64,000 nucleotides of DNA from Enterocloster clostridioformis (lineage in GTDB: Bacteria; Bacillota; Clostridia; Lachnospirales; Lachnospiraceae): assembly GCF_020297485.1 (NCBI RefSeq), contig NZ_JAIWZC010000001.1, positions 3,844,001 through 3,908,000 of the forward strand, given 5' to 3'. The notes under the pieces are model-generated. The model had not been told where the DNA came from and ran no database searches. It saw only the letters and a list, made by a program, of their open reading frames with translations. Shown here piece after piece: positions 24,567-33,269 of the stretch. The number at the start of each line of letters is the position of its first letter. Positions within the stretch are counted from its first letter, which is position 1. A program made the position numbers and the translations under genes.

Positions 24567-25100
24567 ATGGCTGACAGAATTCGTGTTTTATTGACGGAAG
24601 AGGAAGTCGATAAAAGGATCAACGAAGTAGCGGCAAAAATCAGCGAGGATTATGCAGGAAAGCAGGTCCACATGATATGCATATTAAAGGGCGGAGTATT
24701 CTTTACCTGCGAACTGGCTAAGAGGATGACGGTTCCGGTATCCCTGGACTTCATGTCCGTGTCCAGCTACGGCGGCGGCACTGTGTCCAGCGGCGTGGTC
24801 AGGATTGTGAAGGACCTGGATGAGTCCCTGGAAGGCAAGGATGTACTGATTGTGGAGGACATCATAGACTCTGGCCGCACACTGGCATATCTGATTGAGG
24901 TGTTGAAACAGAGAGGTCCAAAGAGCATCCATCTGTGTACACTTCTTGATAAGCCGGAGCGCAGGGTAAAGAAGCAGGTGAAGGTGGACTATACCTGCTT
25001 TACGATACCGGATGAATTTGTAGTGGGATATGGACTGGATTATGACCAGAAATACCGTAACCTGCCTTACATCGGAGTAGTAGAATTGGATGCAGAATAA
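24567..25100 (+). CDS. hpt: Hypoxanthine phosphoribosyltransferase
   Basis: 177 residues from ATG 24567, preceded by GGAGGATAAGGTA. PRPP-binding motif VLIVEDIIDSGRTL and the flexible-loop region SLDFMSVSSYGGGT are intact, with LKGGVFFTCELAKRM near the start and CFTIPDEFVVGYGLDYDQKYRNLPYIGV at the end. It salvages hypoxanthine and guanine to IMP and GMP. It lies between tilS and ftsH as in Bacillus. Confidence 0.96.
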   Translation: MADRIRVLLTEEEVDKRINEVAAKISEDYAGKQVHMICILKGGVFFTCELAKRMTVPVSLDFMSVSSYGGGTVSSGVVRIVKDLDESLEGKDVLIVEDIIDSGRTLAYLIEVLKQRGPKSIHLCTLLDKPERRVKKQVKVDYTCFTIPDEFVVGYGLDYDQKYRNLPYIGVVELDAE

Positions 25101-25122
25101 GAAGGTCTAAGGAGGCAATTCG

Positions 25123-26937
25123 GTGAGACAGCAGCAGACATTTAGAGGATTTATATTCATACTCCTGATGCTGATCTTAATCGCCACCGCAGTGAGATTC
25201 CCTTACGCAAGGCAGGCGGATAAGGTTACAAATCAGGATTTTATCAAGATACTGGAGGATGGCCAGGCGGCAGACGTGAACATCCACCAGAATCCGCAGA
25301 CTCCCACGGGAGAAGTGGTACTGACCCTTTTGGACGGTCAGGTGAAGCGGCTTTATGTTTCGGATGTTAAGGACGCCCAAAGGCTTCTGGACGCCCATGA
25401 CATGGCTTATACGACCATGGATGTGCCCCAGGAGAACTATCTGGTGACCATCATCCTGCCCTTCATGCTGTCCATTGTGGTGGTGGTCATCATCATCATG
25501 GTCATGAACCGGAGCGCGGGCGGCGGAGGCGCCAACGCCAGAATGATGAATTTTGGCAAGAGCCGGGCCAGGATGAGCCGGGACAGCAAGGTTAATTTCT
25601 CCAATGTAGCCGGTCTTGTGGAAGAAAAGGAAGAACTGGAAGAGGTGGTGGATTTCCTTAAGAATCCGCAGAAGTATACCAGTGTGGGGGCCAGGATACC
25701 AAAGGGCCTTCTTCTGGTAGGCCCTCCGGGAACCGGTAAAACCCTGCTTGCCAAGGCGGTGGCCGGCGAGGCGGGAGTTCCGTTTTTCTCCATATCAGGT
25801 TCTGATTTTGTGGAGATGTTCGTGGGCGTGGGCGCTTCCCGTGTCCGTGATTTGTTCGAGGAGGCCAAGAAGAACTCTCCCTGTATCGTGTTTATTGATG
25901 AGATTGACGCGGTTGCCCGCCGCAGAGGTACAGGTATGGGCGGCGGCCACGATGAGAGGGAGCAGACGCTGAACCAGCTGTTGGTTGAGATGGACGGCTT
26001 TGGCGTCAATGAAGGCATTATCGTCATGGCGGCCACCAACCGCGTGGATATCCTGGACCCGGCTATCCTTCGTCCGGGCCGTTTTGACAGGAAGGTAGCA
26101 GTGGGACGTCCCGACGTGAAGGGACGCGAGGAAATCCTTAAGGTCCATTCCAAGGAAAAGCCCCTCAGCGAGGATGTGGATCTGCACAGGGTAGCCCAAA
26201 CCACCTCAGGCTTCACGGGAGCTGACCTGGAGAACCTGATGAATGAGGCTGCCATCATATCCGCCAGGGATAACCGCAGGTTCATCAAGCAGAGCGATAT
26301 CGACCGGGCCTTTGTAAAGGTGGGAATCGGCGCGGAGAAGAAAAGCAAGGTAATATCCGAGAAGGATAAGAAGATAACGGCTTACCATGAGGCGGGCCAC
26401 GCCATCCTGTTCCATGTGCTTCCGGATGTGGGACCAGTGCATACCGTGTCCATCATCCCCACGGGAATCGGGGCAGCCGGCTACACCATGCCCCTGCCTG
26501 AAAAGGATGAGATGTTCAATACCAGGGGCCGCATGATGCAGAATATCATGGTGGATTTAGGCGGCCGGATTGCGGAAGAGCTGATATTTGACGATATCAC
26601 CACCGGCGCTTCCCAGGATATCAAGCAGGCCACCCAGATTGCCAGGGCCATGGTGACCCAGTACGGCATGTCTGAGAAGGTGGGAATGATTCAGTACGGC
26701 GGTGACGAGAACGAGGTATTCATCGGACGGGATCTGGCCCATACCAAGTCCTACGGCAATGAGGTGGCTGACACCATTGACAGCGAGGTCAAGCGAATCA
26801 TTGACGAGTGTTATCAGAAGGCAAAGGACATCATCAAACAGTATGACTACGTTCTTCATGCCTGCGCCGCCCTGCTGATTGAGAAAGAGAAAATCAGCCA
26901 GTCTGAGTTTGAGACGCTGTTTACACCGGCACAGTAG
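25123..26937 (+). CDS. ftsH: ATP-dependent zinc metalloprotease FtsH
   Basis: 604 residues, GTG start with AAGGAGG. Two membrane helices (about 9-24 and 107-127) flank a short extracytoplasmic part. The AAA+ domain has Walker A GPPGTGKT at 200-207, Walker [12 protein letters not shown] and the second region of homology [18 protein letters not shown]. The protease zinc motif is HEAGH at 422-426, with the third ligand Asp further on in the [10 protein letters not shown] region. It degrades membrane and regulatory proteins. Confidence 0.97.
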   Translation: MRQQQTFRGFIFILLMLILIATAVRFPYARQADKVTNQDFIKILEDGQAADVNIHQNPQTPTGEVVLTLLDGQVKRLYVSDVKDAQRLLDAHDMAYTTMDVPQENYLVTIILPFMLSIVVVVIIIMVMNRSAGGGGANARMMNFGKSRARMSRDSKVNFSNVAGLVEEKEELEEVVDFLKNPQKYTSVGARIPKGLLLVGPPGTGKTLLAKAVAGEAGVPFFSISGSDFVEMFVGVGASRVRDLFEEAKKNSPCIVFIDEIDAVARRRGTGMGGGHDEREQTLNQLLVEMDGFGVNEGIIVMAATNRVDILDPAILRPGRFDRKVAVGRPDVKGREEILKVHSKEKPLSEDVDLHRVAQTTSGFTGADLENLMNEAAIISARDNRRFIKQSDIDRAFVKVGIGAEKKSKVISEKDKKITAYHEAGHAILFHVLPDVGPVHTVSIIPTGIGAAGYTMPLPEKDEMFNTRGRMMQNIMVDLGGRIAEELIFDDITTGASQDIKQATQIARAMVTQYGMSEKVGMIQYGGDENEVFIGRDLAHTKSYGNEVADTIDSEVKRIIDECYQKAKDIIKQYDYVLHACAALLIEKEKISQSEFETLFTPAQ

Positions 26938-27193
26938 CATTCAGGTCCTGTTTTTAGGGCCGGGAATGATGGAAAATAGCATCAGGAAGGGGAGGGAGGC
27001 TAAAAAGCCCCCTCCCTTGTCTATATTGCTCATAAATGGCCTGGAAAATATTGCATCTTTGTGCACACTTTTTTTCGTTCCTATGCTATTATAATAGGCG
27101 TAACCCCCCCCAATACATTATATAGTTTTTGCTACACCCCATAAGAAACGAAATACCTTCTCCTGAGAAGCCTGGCCACCCCGCCAGGCTTTT
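26938..27193 (+). other. Intergenic region after ftsH with two hairpins
   Basis: No gene is seen between ftsH and the amylase start (396 bp). At 26990-27019 GGGAGGGAGGC pairs with GCCCCCTCCC but lacks a strong T-run. At 27170-27193 GCCTGGC / GCCAGGC with a CACCCC loop is followed by TTTT and is a good intrinsic terminator. A run of eight C lies near 27105. Confidence 0.6.
27170..27193 (+). terminator. Intrinsic terminator between ftsH and the GH13 gene
   Basis: Seven-bp stem GCCTGGC/GCCAGGC, six-base loop, then four T preceded by AA on the other arm. It insulates the amylase gene from the sporulation cluster. Confidence 0.75.
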
Positions 27194-27242
27194 CACTTTG
27201 TGAGAAAGCCATGGAAAAGGTGTAATGTTATCAAGATTTTTC

Positions 27243-27251
27243 TGGTATAAT
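27243..27251 (+). promoter_or_regulatory. Extended -10 promoter of the GH13 gene
   Basis: TGGTATAAT: a perfect TATAAT (27246-27251) with an upstream TGn. There is no convincing -35 box, as allowed for extended -10 promoters. It lies 84 bp before the GTG start. Confidence 0.6.
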
Positions 27252-27334
27252 TTTTCTTGTATATTTGAGAAAATTCAGATACAATAAAGGAACAGGATTG
27301 TAAGTATGAGCAAATTAGGAAAAGGATATAAAAC

Positions 27335-29461
27335 GTGGAAGATAATATAAAGGGATGTATCAACAGGGATGCCCTTTTTTCCTCTGAGACAGAGGATTAC
27401 CGCATGCCAATGGAACCGGACGCAGATGATGATGTGCTGCTTCGCATGCGGACAGCGAAGGGCAATGTGGATCATGTATATTATGTGGAGGATAAAGCCG
27501 AGGTGGAGATGACCAAGGCCAGGTCCGATGAACTGTTTGATTATTACGAATACGAAATCACAGTAGGCACCGATCAGGTGCTTTATCACTTTAAAGTAGT
27601 ATCTGAACAGGATGTCTGTCTTTATAACCGTCTGGGCCCTACACAGGATGGCCAGCCATGTTTTGATTTCAAGATTACCCCGGGATTTCACACGCCGGAA
27701 TGGGCAAAGGGCGCGGTAATGTACCAGATTTTTGTGGACCGTTTCTGCAATGGAGATGAGAGCAATGATGTGGAATCATATGAGTATGTCTACATCGGCC
27801 GTCCGGTTCAGAAGGTCACGGAATGGGACCGGTACCCGGCTGCCATGGATGTGGGCTACTTTTACGGAGGGGATCTGCAGGGAATATGGGATAAGCTGGA
27901 CTACATCAAGAGGCTGGGAGTGGAGGCCATATATCTGAATCCGGTATTTGTATCCCCCTCCAACCATAAGTACGACTGCCAGGATTACGAGCACATCGAT
28001 CCCCATTTTGCCAGAATCGAGAAGGACGGAGGCGGCCTGGTCAGGCCTGATGCCACGGATAACCGGGAGGCTGACCGCTATGTGCAGCGCAGCGCGGGCA
28101 AGGAGAATCTGGAAGCCAGCGATGCGTTCTTTGCCCGGTTTGTGGAGGAAGTCCATAAGCGGGGGATGCGGGTGATTCTTGACGGGGTGTTCAACCACTG
28201 CGGTTCCTTTAACAAGTGGCTGGACGCAGAGGGAATATATGAGCATTCCGGCGACTATGAGGCAGGCGCCTATGAGAGCAAGAGCAGCCCATACCACAGC
28301 TTTTTCCAGTTCCATGACGACAGCGACGAGGCGTGGCCTTACAACAGGACGTACGACGGCTGGTGGGGGCACGATACCCTGCCTAAGTTAAATTATGAGA
28401 ATTCTGAAAAATTGGTGGAATATATACTGAACGTGGCCAGGAAGTGGGTATCGCCCCCCTATTCCATTGATGGCTGGCGCCTGGACGTGGCTGCCGATTT
28501 AGGACACACGGCGGAATACAATCACGAATTCTGGCGCAGGTTCCGCCAGGCCGTAAAAGAGGCCAATCCGGAGGCGCTGATTTTGGCGGAGCACTACGGG
28601 GATCCGGCTTCCTGGCTGGAGGGGGATCAGTGGGATTCCATCATGAATTACGACGCGTTCATGGAACCGGTCACATGGTTTCTGACCGGTATGGAGAAGC
28701 ACAGCGACAGTTATAACGGAGGCATATGGGGAGATGGTGAGGCTTTCTTTAACGCCATGGGATACCATATGAGCCGCATGCAGACCAACACGGTGATGAC
28801 GGCCATGAACCAGTTGTCCAACCATGACCATTCCCGTTTCCTTACCAGGACCAATCAGATGGTAGGACGTATCCAGACTGCGGGGCCGGAAAAGGCGGGA
28901 CATAACATAAAGCCCTGTGTGTTTAGGGAGGCAGTGGTGATTCAGATGACATGGCCGGGAGCTCCCACGCTTTATTATGGCGATGAGGCCGGAGTCTGCG
29001 GATGGACAGATCCGGACAGCAGGCGTACCTATCCATGGGGGAAAGAGGACTTAGAGCTCATAGAGTTCCACCGCTATATGACCGGTATCCACCGCAAGAT
29101 ACCGGTGTTCAGAAAGGGTGCGTTAAAGCCCCTTCTGGCCGGATACCAGAAGATTGCCTACGGGCGTATGTTCGGTAAGTATCAGGCCGTGGCGGTCATA
29201 TCCAACAGTCCGGACAGCCAGACTATGGACATTCCGGTATGGCAGCTGGGCGTTACCGACGACATGGTGTTAGGCAGGCCCATTCTGACCACTGAGACAG
29301 GGTACAATGCGGGGGTTATGCTCTACCGTGTAAAGAACGGGATTTTGAAGCTGAACATGCCGCCTTACAGCGCAGCCGTGTTCGTTTCGCGGCCCGATGA
29401 ATTTTATCCGGTGGTGGATTCCCGGTTTGCGGACGACGCGGCAGCTGCCATGGAGAAGTAG
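27335..29461 (+). CDS. GH13 alpha-glycosidase (neopullulanase/cyclomaltodextrinase type)
   Basis: 708 residues, GTG start with AAAGG upstream. An N-terminal beta domain (about 1-115) is followed by the TIM barrel that opens with GAVMYQIFVDRFCNGDESND. Catalytic residues: nucleophile D384 in GWRLDVAAD, acid/base E419 in LILAEHYGD, third Asp D498 in LSNHDHSR. No signal peptide, so it acts in the cytosol on maltodextrin-like oligosaccharides. The N-terminal domain and the MGYFYGGDLQGI-like entry agree with the neopullulanase subfamily; linkage specificity cannot be read from sequence. Confidence 0.9.
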   Translation: MEDNIKGCINRDALFSSETEDYRMPMEPDADDDVLLRMRTAKGNVDHVYYVEDKAEVEMTKARSDELFDYYEYEITVGTDQVLYHFKVVSEQDVCLYNRLGPTQDGQPCFDFKITPGFHTPEWAKGAVMYQIFVDRFCNGDESNDVESYEYVYIGRPVQKVTEWDRYPAAMDVGYFYGGDLQGIWDKLDYIKRLGVEAIYLNPVFVSPSNHKYDCQDYEHIDPHFARIEKDGGGLVRPDATDNREADRYVQRSAGKENLEASDAFFARFVEEVHKRGMRVILDGVFNHCGSFNKWLDAEGIYEHSGDYEAGAYESKSSPYHSFFQFHDDSDEAWPYNRTYDGWWGHDTLPKLNYENSEKLVEYILNVARKWVSPPYSIDGWRLDVAADLGHTAEYNHEFWRRFRQAVKEANPEALILAEHYGDPASWLEGDQWDSIMNYDAFMEPVTWFLTGMEKHSDSYNGGIWGDGEAFFNAMGYHMSRMQTNTVMTAMNQLSNHDHSRFLTRTNQMVGRIQTAGPEKAGHNIKPCVFREAVVIQMTWPGAPTLYYGDEAGVCGWTDPDSRRTYPWGKEDLELIEFHRYMTGIHRKIPVFRKGALKPLLAGYQKIAYGRMFGKYQAVAVISNSPDSQTMDIPVWQLGVTDDMVLGRPILTTETGYNAGVMLYRVKNGILKLNMPPYSAAVFVSRPDEFYPVVDSRFADDAAAAMEK

Positions 29462-29500
29462 GCAGAAAGATGATATAGGACAGACGGATTTTGGATAGGA

Positions 29501-29537
29501 AAGAGCACCTTCCTGAGGCGGGGAGGTGCTCTTTTTT
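29501..29537 (+). terminator. Intrinsic terminator after the GH13 gene
   Basis: AAGAGCACCT pairs with AGGTGCTCTT around a 13-base loop, followed by a run of T to 29537. Strong and correctly placed 40 bp after the stop. Confidence 0.92.
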
Positions 29538-29579
29538 GGGTGGTTAGCCAAGAATGATTCATAAAATGTAAGCATGTAA

Positions 29580-29635
29580 AAATAGAGTGCTGTAAAACAC
29601 CGGGAATACTCAAATGCTTTTACAACACTCTATTT
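29580..29635 (-). terminator. Long inverted repeat ending the tRNA-Tyr/tRNA-Leu unit
   Basis: AAATAGAGTG-C-TGTAAAA (29580-29597) and TTTTACA-A-CACTCTATTT (29618-29635) pair over 18 positions with one mismatch and a 20-base loop. It lies 5 bp past the 3' end of tRNA-Leu on the minus strand and is followed there by TATTTTTAC, so it is the likely tRNA operon terminator. Confidence 0.75.
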
Positions 29636-29639
29636 ATAA

Positions 29640-29723
29640 TGCGGGTGGCCGGACTTGAACCGGCACGGTATCGCTACCGAGGGATTTTAAGTCCCTTGTG
29701 TCTGCCTATTCCACCACACCCGC
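29640..29723 (-). tRNA. tRNA-Leu (anticodon TAA)
   Basis: Minus strand, class II with a long variable arm. Acceptor GCGGGTG/CACCCGC, anticodon stem-loop GGGA-CTTAAAA-TCCC giving TAA, variable arm CGGTAGCGATACCG, T arm GGTTCAAGTCC, discriminator A. CCA is not encoded. Confidence 0.95.
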
Positions 29724-29825
29724 AAAAGCCCCGCAGGAACTTTTCAACACGTGCCACAGCTGAAAACCAGGACCTTTACGCGCCCTGCACTGATGTCCTT
29801 AAGCTATATTTTAACGGCACGCTAG

Positions 29826-29907
29826 TGGGCGAAGGTGGATTCGAACCACCGAAGCTATTAGCAGCAGATTTACAGTCTGTCCCCTTTGGCCACTCGGGAA
29901 TTCGCCC
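29826..29907 (-). tRNA. tRNA-Tyr (anticodon GTA)
   Basis: Minus strand, class II. Acceptor GGGCGAA/TTCGCCC, anticodon stem-loop CAGA-CTGTAAA-TCTG giving GTA, variable arm TGCTAATAGC, T arm GGTTCGAATCC, discriminator A. It is 102 bp upstream of tRNA-Leu and probably in the same transcript. Confidence 0.95.
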
Positions 29908-29933
29908 AGATATTGCTTTGATAAGCAGTGTTT

Positions 29934-29962
29934 ATAATACCACAGACTCTGAAAAAAATCAA
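29934..29962 (-). promoter_or_regulatory. Sigma-A promoter of the tRNA-Tyr/tRNA-Leu unit
   Basis: Minus strand TTGATT (29957-29962), 17-bp spacer, TATTAT (29934-29939), 26 bp before tRNA-Tyr. Confidence 0.7.
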
Positions 29963-30200
29963 GTATTTTGTGAACATTTGTCAGCCGTATTTGTCGCTGG
30001 ATTTGCCATCAGCATGGACTGCGGGATTAGCGGTCAGTTGATTTCTTTACAGTAAATAAAAAAAGTTTTTCTGCTGTTGACTGTTATTTGATAGAAAAAA
30101 TTTCTATAAAAGTCTGAACAAATCTATAAAAATATATTTATAATATAAAAAAATGGAAAATACCATAGAAAAATGTGAAGAATACAAAAATAGCCCCCCA

Positions 30201-30250
30201 TTGACAGTAAAATATGTCCATGTTAATATGAGCTCATAGATAACGTTTTC
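30201..30250 (+). promoter_or_regulatory. Promoter and LacI/cre-type operator of the split lacI-family gene
   Basis: TTGACA (30201-30206), 17-bp spacer, TAATAT (30224-30229). Just downstream is GATAACGTTTTC (30239-30250), one base different from the perfect GAAAACGTTTTC in front of the second LacI gene. The site overlaps the expected transcription start region, so a bound LacI-family protein or CcpA would block initiation. The region 30050-30270 is otherwise very AT-rich and holds no gene. Confidence 0.65.
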
Positions 30251-31116
30251 TATATTATATTTGAGGGGCCCCAATGAATAAGAAAACAACAATTAAGGAC
30301 ATTGCAAAAAAGGCAAACGTATCAATCGCTACTGTGTCCAGGGTACTGAGACGCACGGATTATCCTGTCAGCCAGGATGTGAAAAAACGTGTTTTTGATG
30401 CTGCGGACGAACTGGAATATAAGCCCAATTTGTTCAGCAGGATGCTGCGCGGTGACGTCAGTATTGAGATAGGTATTATTGTTCCGTCAATTAATAATCC
30501 GTTTTATGCTGCACAGGTGGCAGCGTCAGAGGAAGAATGTTTAGCCCGTAATTTCATTCCCATAATCTGTAACTCCAATTCCAATCCAGGATTGGAAAGC
30601 TGGTATCTGGAGATGCTGGAAGAAAGGCAGGCAGCAGGTATATTGCTGACAACAATCCAGAATGAGGAGACTTTTGTCAAACGGATTGAACGGCTAACCA
30701 TGCCCGCGCTTCTGGTGGACCAGGGAATCGAGAATTATACCGGAGACCGGGTGCTGTTTAACTTCTTTAAGGCTGGTTATATGGCGGCAGAGTATCTGAT
30801 TGAATGCGGACATAAGGACCTGGCATTGGCGTCAGGACCAATTACACGACATAACAGGAGAGAGATACTGAGGGGCTTTAAGCAGGCGCTGTTGGATTAT
30901 GATATTGTTTTTAATAAGCGTCGAATTGTGAATTATGATTCCAACTATGATATTTATAATATTGGAGATGACCAGGGAGCCATCCAGATTATTGACAAAA
31001 TGTTTGAGGAGGAGTATCTTCCGGAAGGTATTGTTGCGATTAATGACTCACTGGCCATTAAGATGATAAATGAATTGCATAACCGCGGAATCCATGTTCC
31101 CAATGATATTTCCATT

Positions 31117-31147
31117 GTGGGAAAGTGCAGTTTACAAGGGACTACAC
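31117..31147. other. attL: left junction of the mobilizable element
   Basis: Host GTGGG, then AA (31122-31123), then the element arm AGTGCAGTTTACAAGGGACT plus ACAC (31124-31147). The arm matches, in inverted orientation, 20 of 24 bases of the arm at the right end. AA is the inferred crossover dinucleotide because it is shared by both ends and gives back the open LacI frame. Confidence 0.85.
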
Positions 31148-31156
31148 AGGGTAGGT

Positions 31157-31186
31157 ATCTGACGGGAGGTGTGCCGCCCGTCAGAT
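31157..31186. other. Hairpin at the 3' end of the recombinase gene
   Basis: ATCTGACGGG (31157-31166) and CCCGTCAGAT (31177-31186) form a perfect 10-bp stem that includes the recombinase stop codon. There is no T-run, so it may protect the mRNA end or insulate the element from LacI transcription. Confidence 0.55.
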
Positions 31187-32692
31187 TTTCCATGTGATAT
31201 TCAAGCTGTCGCTTGTGGCGGCTATGGTAGTGAGCATTAAGTCCACCACCCGCCGCTTGTCGTCAAAGGATACATTCTCCCAAGTGTCGAGGTAGCCGGA
31301 AATCTGGCTGACCTGTTCCGGGCTTATGGCTTCCACCGTCAGCTCCGCTATCTGCGCCAGTAGTTCCTGCTTGCGTCCGTCCAGTTCGGCAATCTTCACA
31401 TTCACATAGGAGAGCAGGACATTGTTTGCGCCTGTCAGACTGTCTACCAGCTTTTCAATCTCACTGTCCACATGAGCAAGCTCCACTTGCAGGGCGGCGA
31501 TTTTCGGGTTGGCTTTTGCCGCTTTCTTCCTGCCCGTCAGCGTCTTGTAGCTGTCCAGCTTCTTCACCATTTGCTGATAAGTGACCGCTTCCAGTTCCGA
31601 AGTGATGATTTTCCCACAGCAGGGGCAACTCTTGTTATCCAGCCGCTTTGTACAGCGGAGATATTGCTTGCCGGACGGATTGAAGATACTCATAAGAGCA
31701 TATCCGCAGTTCCCGCATTTGATTTTCCCCGCCAGCCATGTGTGGGTGGCTTTCCGGGCAGACTGGATTTTCATGTTGTTCATCAGCTTCTTGCGGCAGG
31801 TCAGCCATACGTCCGAGGGGACAATCCCCTCATGCGGAGCCAGCACCAGCATTTGGTCTTTGAGATTTTGCGCCTTGTCCGGCTTCACGTCCCGCCCCTG
31901 ATACAGATAGCACCCGTTCATGCCCGTAAAGTCGGCGGCGTCATTGACAATGACCGTCCCCTGGCTTTTGAAAAATTCGTACACATCGAGGTCTGCCTGC
32001 ACATAGACGGGATTGCGTAACATCTGCGCCAGCGTGGGGCGTATCAGTTCTTTGCCGTTGAATAAAATCCCCTGTTCAGCAAAATACCGGGTAATGTCCC
32101 CGTAGGAGGTTGTAGGCTGGGCGTACATCTCGAACATGAGCCGGATATTCGCCGCTTCCTCCGGTTTTACCACCAGCTTCTTTGTGTTGATACCGTCCAT
32201 TTTGATAGGCTCGGTGTGGAAACCATAGGGAGCCTTGCCGCCCATTTTGAAGCCCCGCTGACTGCGGGAATAATAAGCGTCCGTCACCCGCTTCTGTATC
32301 GTTTCCCGTTCAAGCTGGGCGAACACGATACAGATATTCAGCATAGCCCGCCCCATAGGAGTGGAGGTGTCAAACTTCTCCGTAGAGGAAACAAACTCCA
32401 CGTTGTAATGCTGGAACAGTTCCATCATGTTTGCGAAGTCCAGAATGGAACGGCTGATACGGTCAAGTTTGTAGACAATGACCTTTGCAATCAAGCCCCG
32501 CTTAATATCCCGCACCAGTTCCTGAAACTTCGGACGGTCTGTGTTCTTGCCGCTGTACCCTTTGTCTGTGTATTCCTTGCAGTTACCGCCTTTCAATTCG
32601 TATTTGCAAAATTCAATCTGGCTTTCAATGGAAATGCTGTCCTTTTTGTCCACCGATTGTCTTGCATAGATTGCGTCTATTCTGTTGTTCAT
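31181..32692 (-). CDS. Large serine recombinase (TnpX-like integrase of the element)
   Basis: 503 residues. Resolvase catalytic domain with nucleophile S13 (AIYARQSVDKKDSISIESQ) and the arginine-rich YKLDRISRSILDFANMMEL helix and GRAMLNICIVFAQLERE. The recombinase domain (about 160-270, GKAPYGF) is followed by a zinc ribbon (KCGNCGYALM and CTKRLDNKSCPCC) and a long coiled coil (about 395-455) as in TnpX and phage integrases of this class. The gene ends 57 bp from the left end of the element. Start ATG has AAAGGAG. Confidence 0.95.
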   Translation of the reverse strand: MNNRIDAIYARQSVDKKDSISIESQIEFCKYELKGGNCKEYTDKGYSGKNTDRPKFQELVRDIKRGLIAKVIVYKLDRISRSILDFANMMELFQHYNVEFVSSTEKFDTSTPMGRAMLNICIVFAQLERETIQKRVTDAYYSRSQRGFKMGGKAPYGFHTEPIKMDGINTKKLVVKPEEAANIRLMFEMYAQPTTSYGDITRYFAEQGILFNGKELIRPTLAQMLRNPVYVQADLDVYEFFKSQGTVIVNDAADFTGMNGCYLYQGRDVKPDKAQNLKDQMLVLAPHEGIVPSDVWLTCRKKLMNNMKIQSARKATHTWLAGKIKCGNCGYALMSIFNPSGKQYLRCTKRLDNKSCPCCGKIITSELEAVTYQQMVKKLDSYKTLTGRKKAAKANPKIAALQVELAHVDSEIEKLVDSLTGANNVLLSYVNVKIAELDGRKQELLAQIAELTVEAISPEQVSQISGYLDTWENVSFDDKRRVVDLMLTTIAATSDSLNITWKI

Positions 32693-32739
32693 ATTGTCGC
32701 TCCTTTTCTTAAAAAAGAAACGGAGCTGCTGACACTTAT

Positions 32740-32768
32740 ATTATATCGCCAGCAGCCCCGCAAATCAA
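32740..32768 (-). promoter_or_regulatory. Promoter of the serine recombinase gene
   Basis: Minus strand TTGATT (32763-32768), 17-bp spacer, TATAAT (32740-32745). The -10 box lies in the loop of an inverted repeat (GCTGCTG / CAGCAGC), which might be an operator. It lies in the gap between the small ORF and the recombinase, giving the recombinase its own start. Confidence 0.65.
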
Positions 32769-32786
32769 CGGTGGCTTTGGAAAACC

Positions 32787-32978
32787 TTACGCCCCGGCGT
32801 TCTCATTCTGCCGTTTATCGGCGTACTTGCGGAACACCTCATAAAGCTGTTGCTCCAACTCCCGGCGTTTCGCCGCTTCCTGCTCCGGCGTGAACACCGG
32901 GGAGAGATTTTCCAGCGTGATTTCCTTTCCCTGAAAAGTCACGACCTCTGTTTCTTTCTTGTATCTGATATGCTCCAT
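32787..32978 (-). CDS. Small protein upstream of the recombinase, unknown function
   Basis: 63 residues from ATG 32978, four or five bases after GGGAGG; an ATG at 32996 is less likely. It starts MEHIRYKKETEVVTFQGKEI and has a Glu/Arg-rich helical second half ending in KYADKRQNENAGA. Small acidic-basic ORFs of this kind are often seen before serine recombinases of clostridial elements, so it may be a directionality or accessory factor; that is inference. No domain is recognised. Confidence 0.6.
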   Translation of the reverse strand: MEHIRYKKETEVVTFQGKEITLENLSPVFTPEQEAAKRRELEQQLYEVFRKYADKRQNENAGA

Positions 32979-33018
32979 AGAACCTCCCATATTCAATTTT
33001 CAACGAATCATGAAAGCT

Positions 33019-33269
33019 TATCTCAGCCTATGATGAAAATAGGGTATTGGCTCCACTACTTTTTTTATTTCTTATTCTGCCTTACAATAGTCTTAGGCAG
33101 GATTAAATTTGATTGCACCTTGGAGGAATTTGCACCCCGTTTGTCAACGTAAATGTTTTGCCCTTGAGCACAGCATATTGTCGCACCTTTTATGGATAGC
33201 ACGAGTAGCAAAGTCCGTATTATCTCGGGCAAATCTCCTGCCAATTCTATTGCAAAGGAGATGTTCTGT
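33019..33269 (+). ncRNA. Possible IS110 bridge RNA region
   Basis: About 250 bp before the transposase start hold no credible gene. In IS110-group elements the non-coding left end encodes the bridge RNA that pairs with target and donor DNA. The right end past the transposase is much shorter (about 60 bp), so if a bridge RNA exists it should be here. I could not fold the region reliably or find the guide loops by eye. Confidence 0.4.

Larger units (their letters stand above)
30274..31197 (+). pseudogene. LacI-family regulator, 5' part, truncated by the mobile element
   Basis: Residues 1-283 are a normal LacI-family protein: HTH TTIKDIAKKANVSIATVSRVL, hinge, and periplasmic-binding-like domain with EIGIIVPSINNPFYA and GIVAINDSLAIKMINEL up to NDISIVG. 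At 31122 the element begins, and 24 foreign residues (KCSLQGTTQG ... VPPVRFSM) end the frame. The missing 67 C-terminal residues are intact at 39261-39464. The truncated protein keeps the DNA-binding domain but lacks the end of the sensor domain, so it is probably non-functional or unregulated. Its targets are likely the genes at 39471-43194. Confidence 0.92.

Noticed and set aside
27095..27130. Poly-C tract after ftsH as a phase-variable switch
   Set aside because: The tract is only about eight C, lies in non-coding DNA far from a promoter or start codon, and has no frame depending on it.
31472..32020. Long plus-strand frames opposite the serine recombinase
   Set aside because: Shadows of the recombinase coding strand; no ribosome sites and no family pattern.
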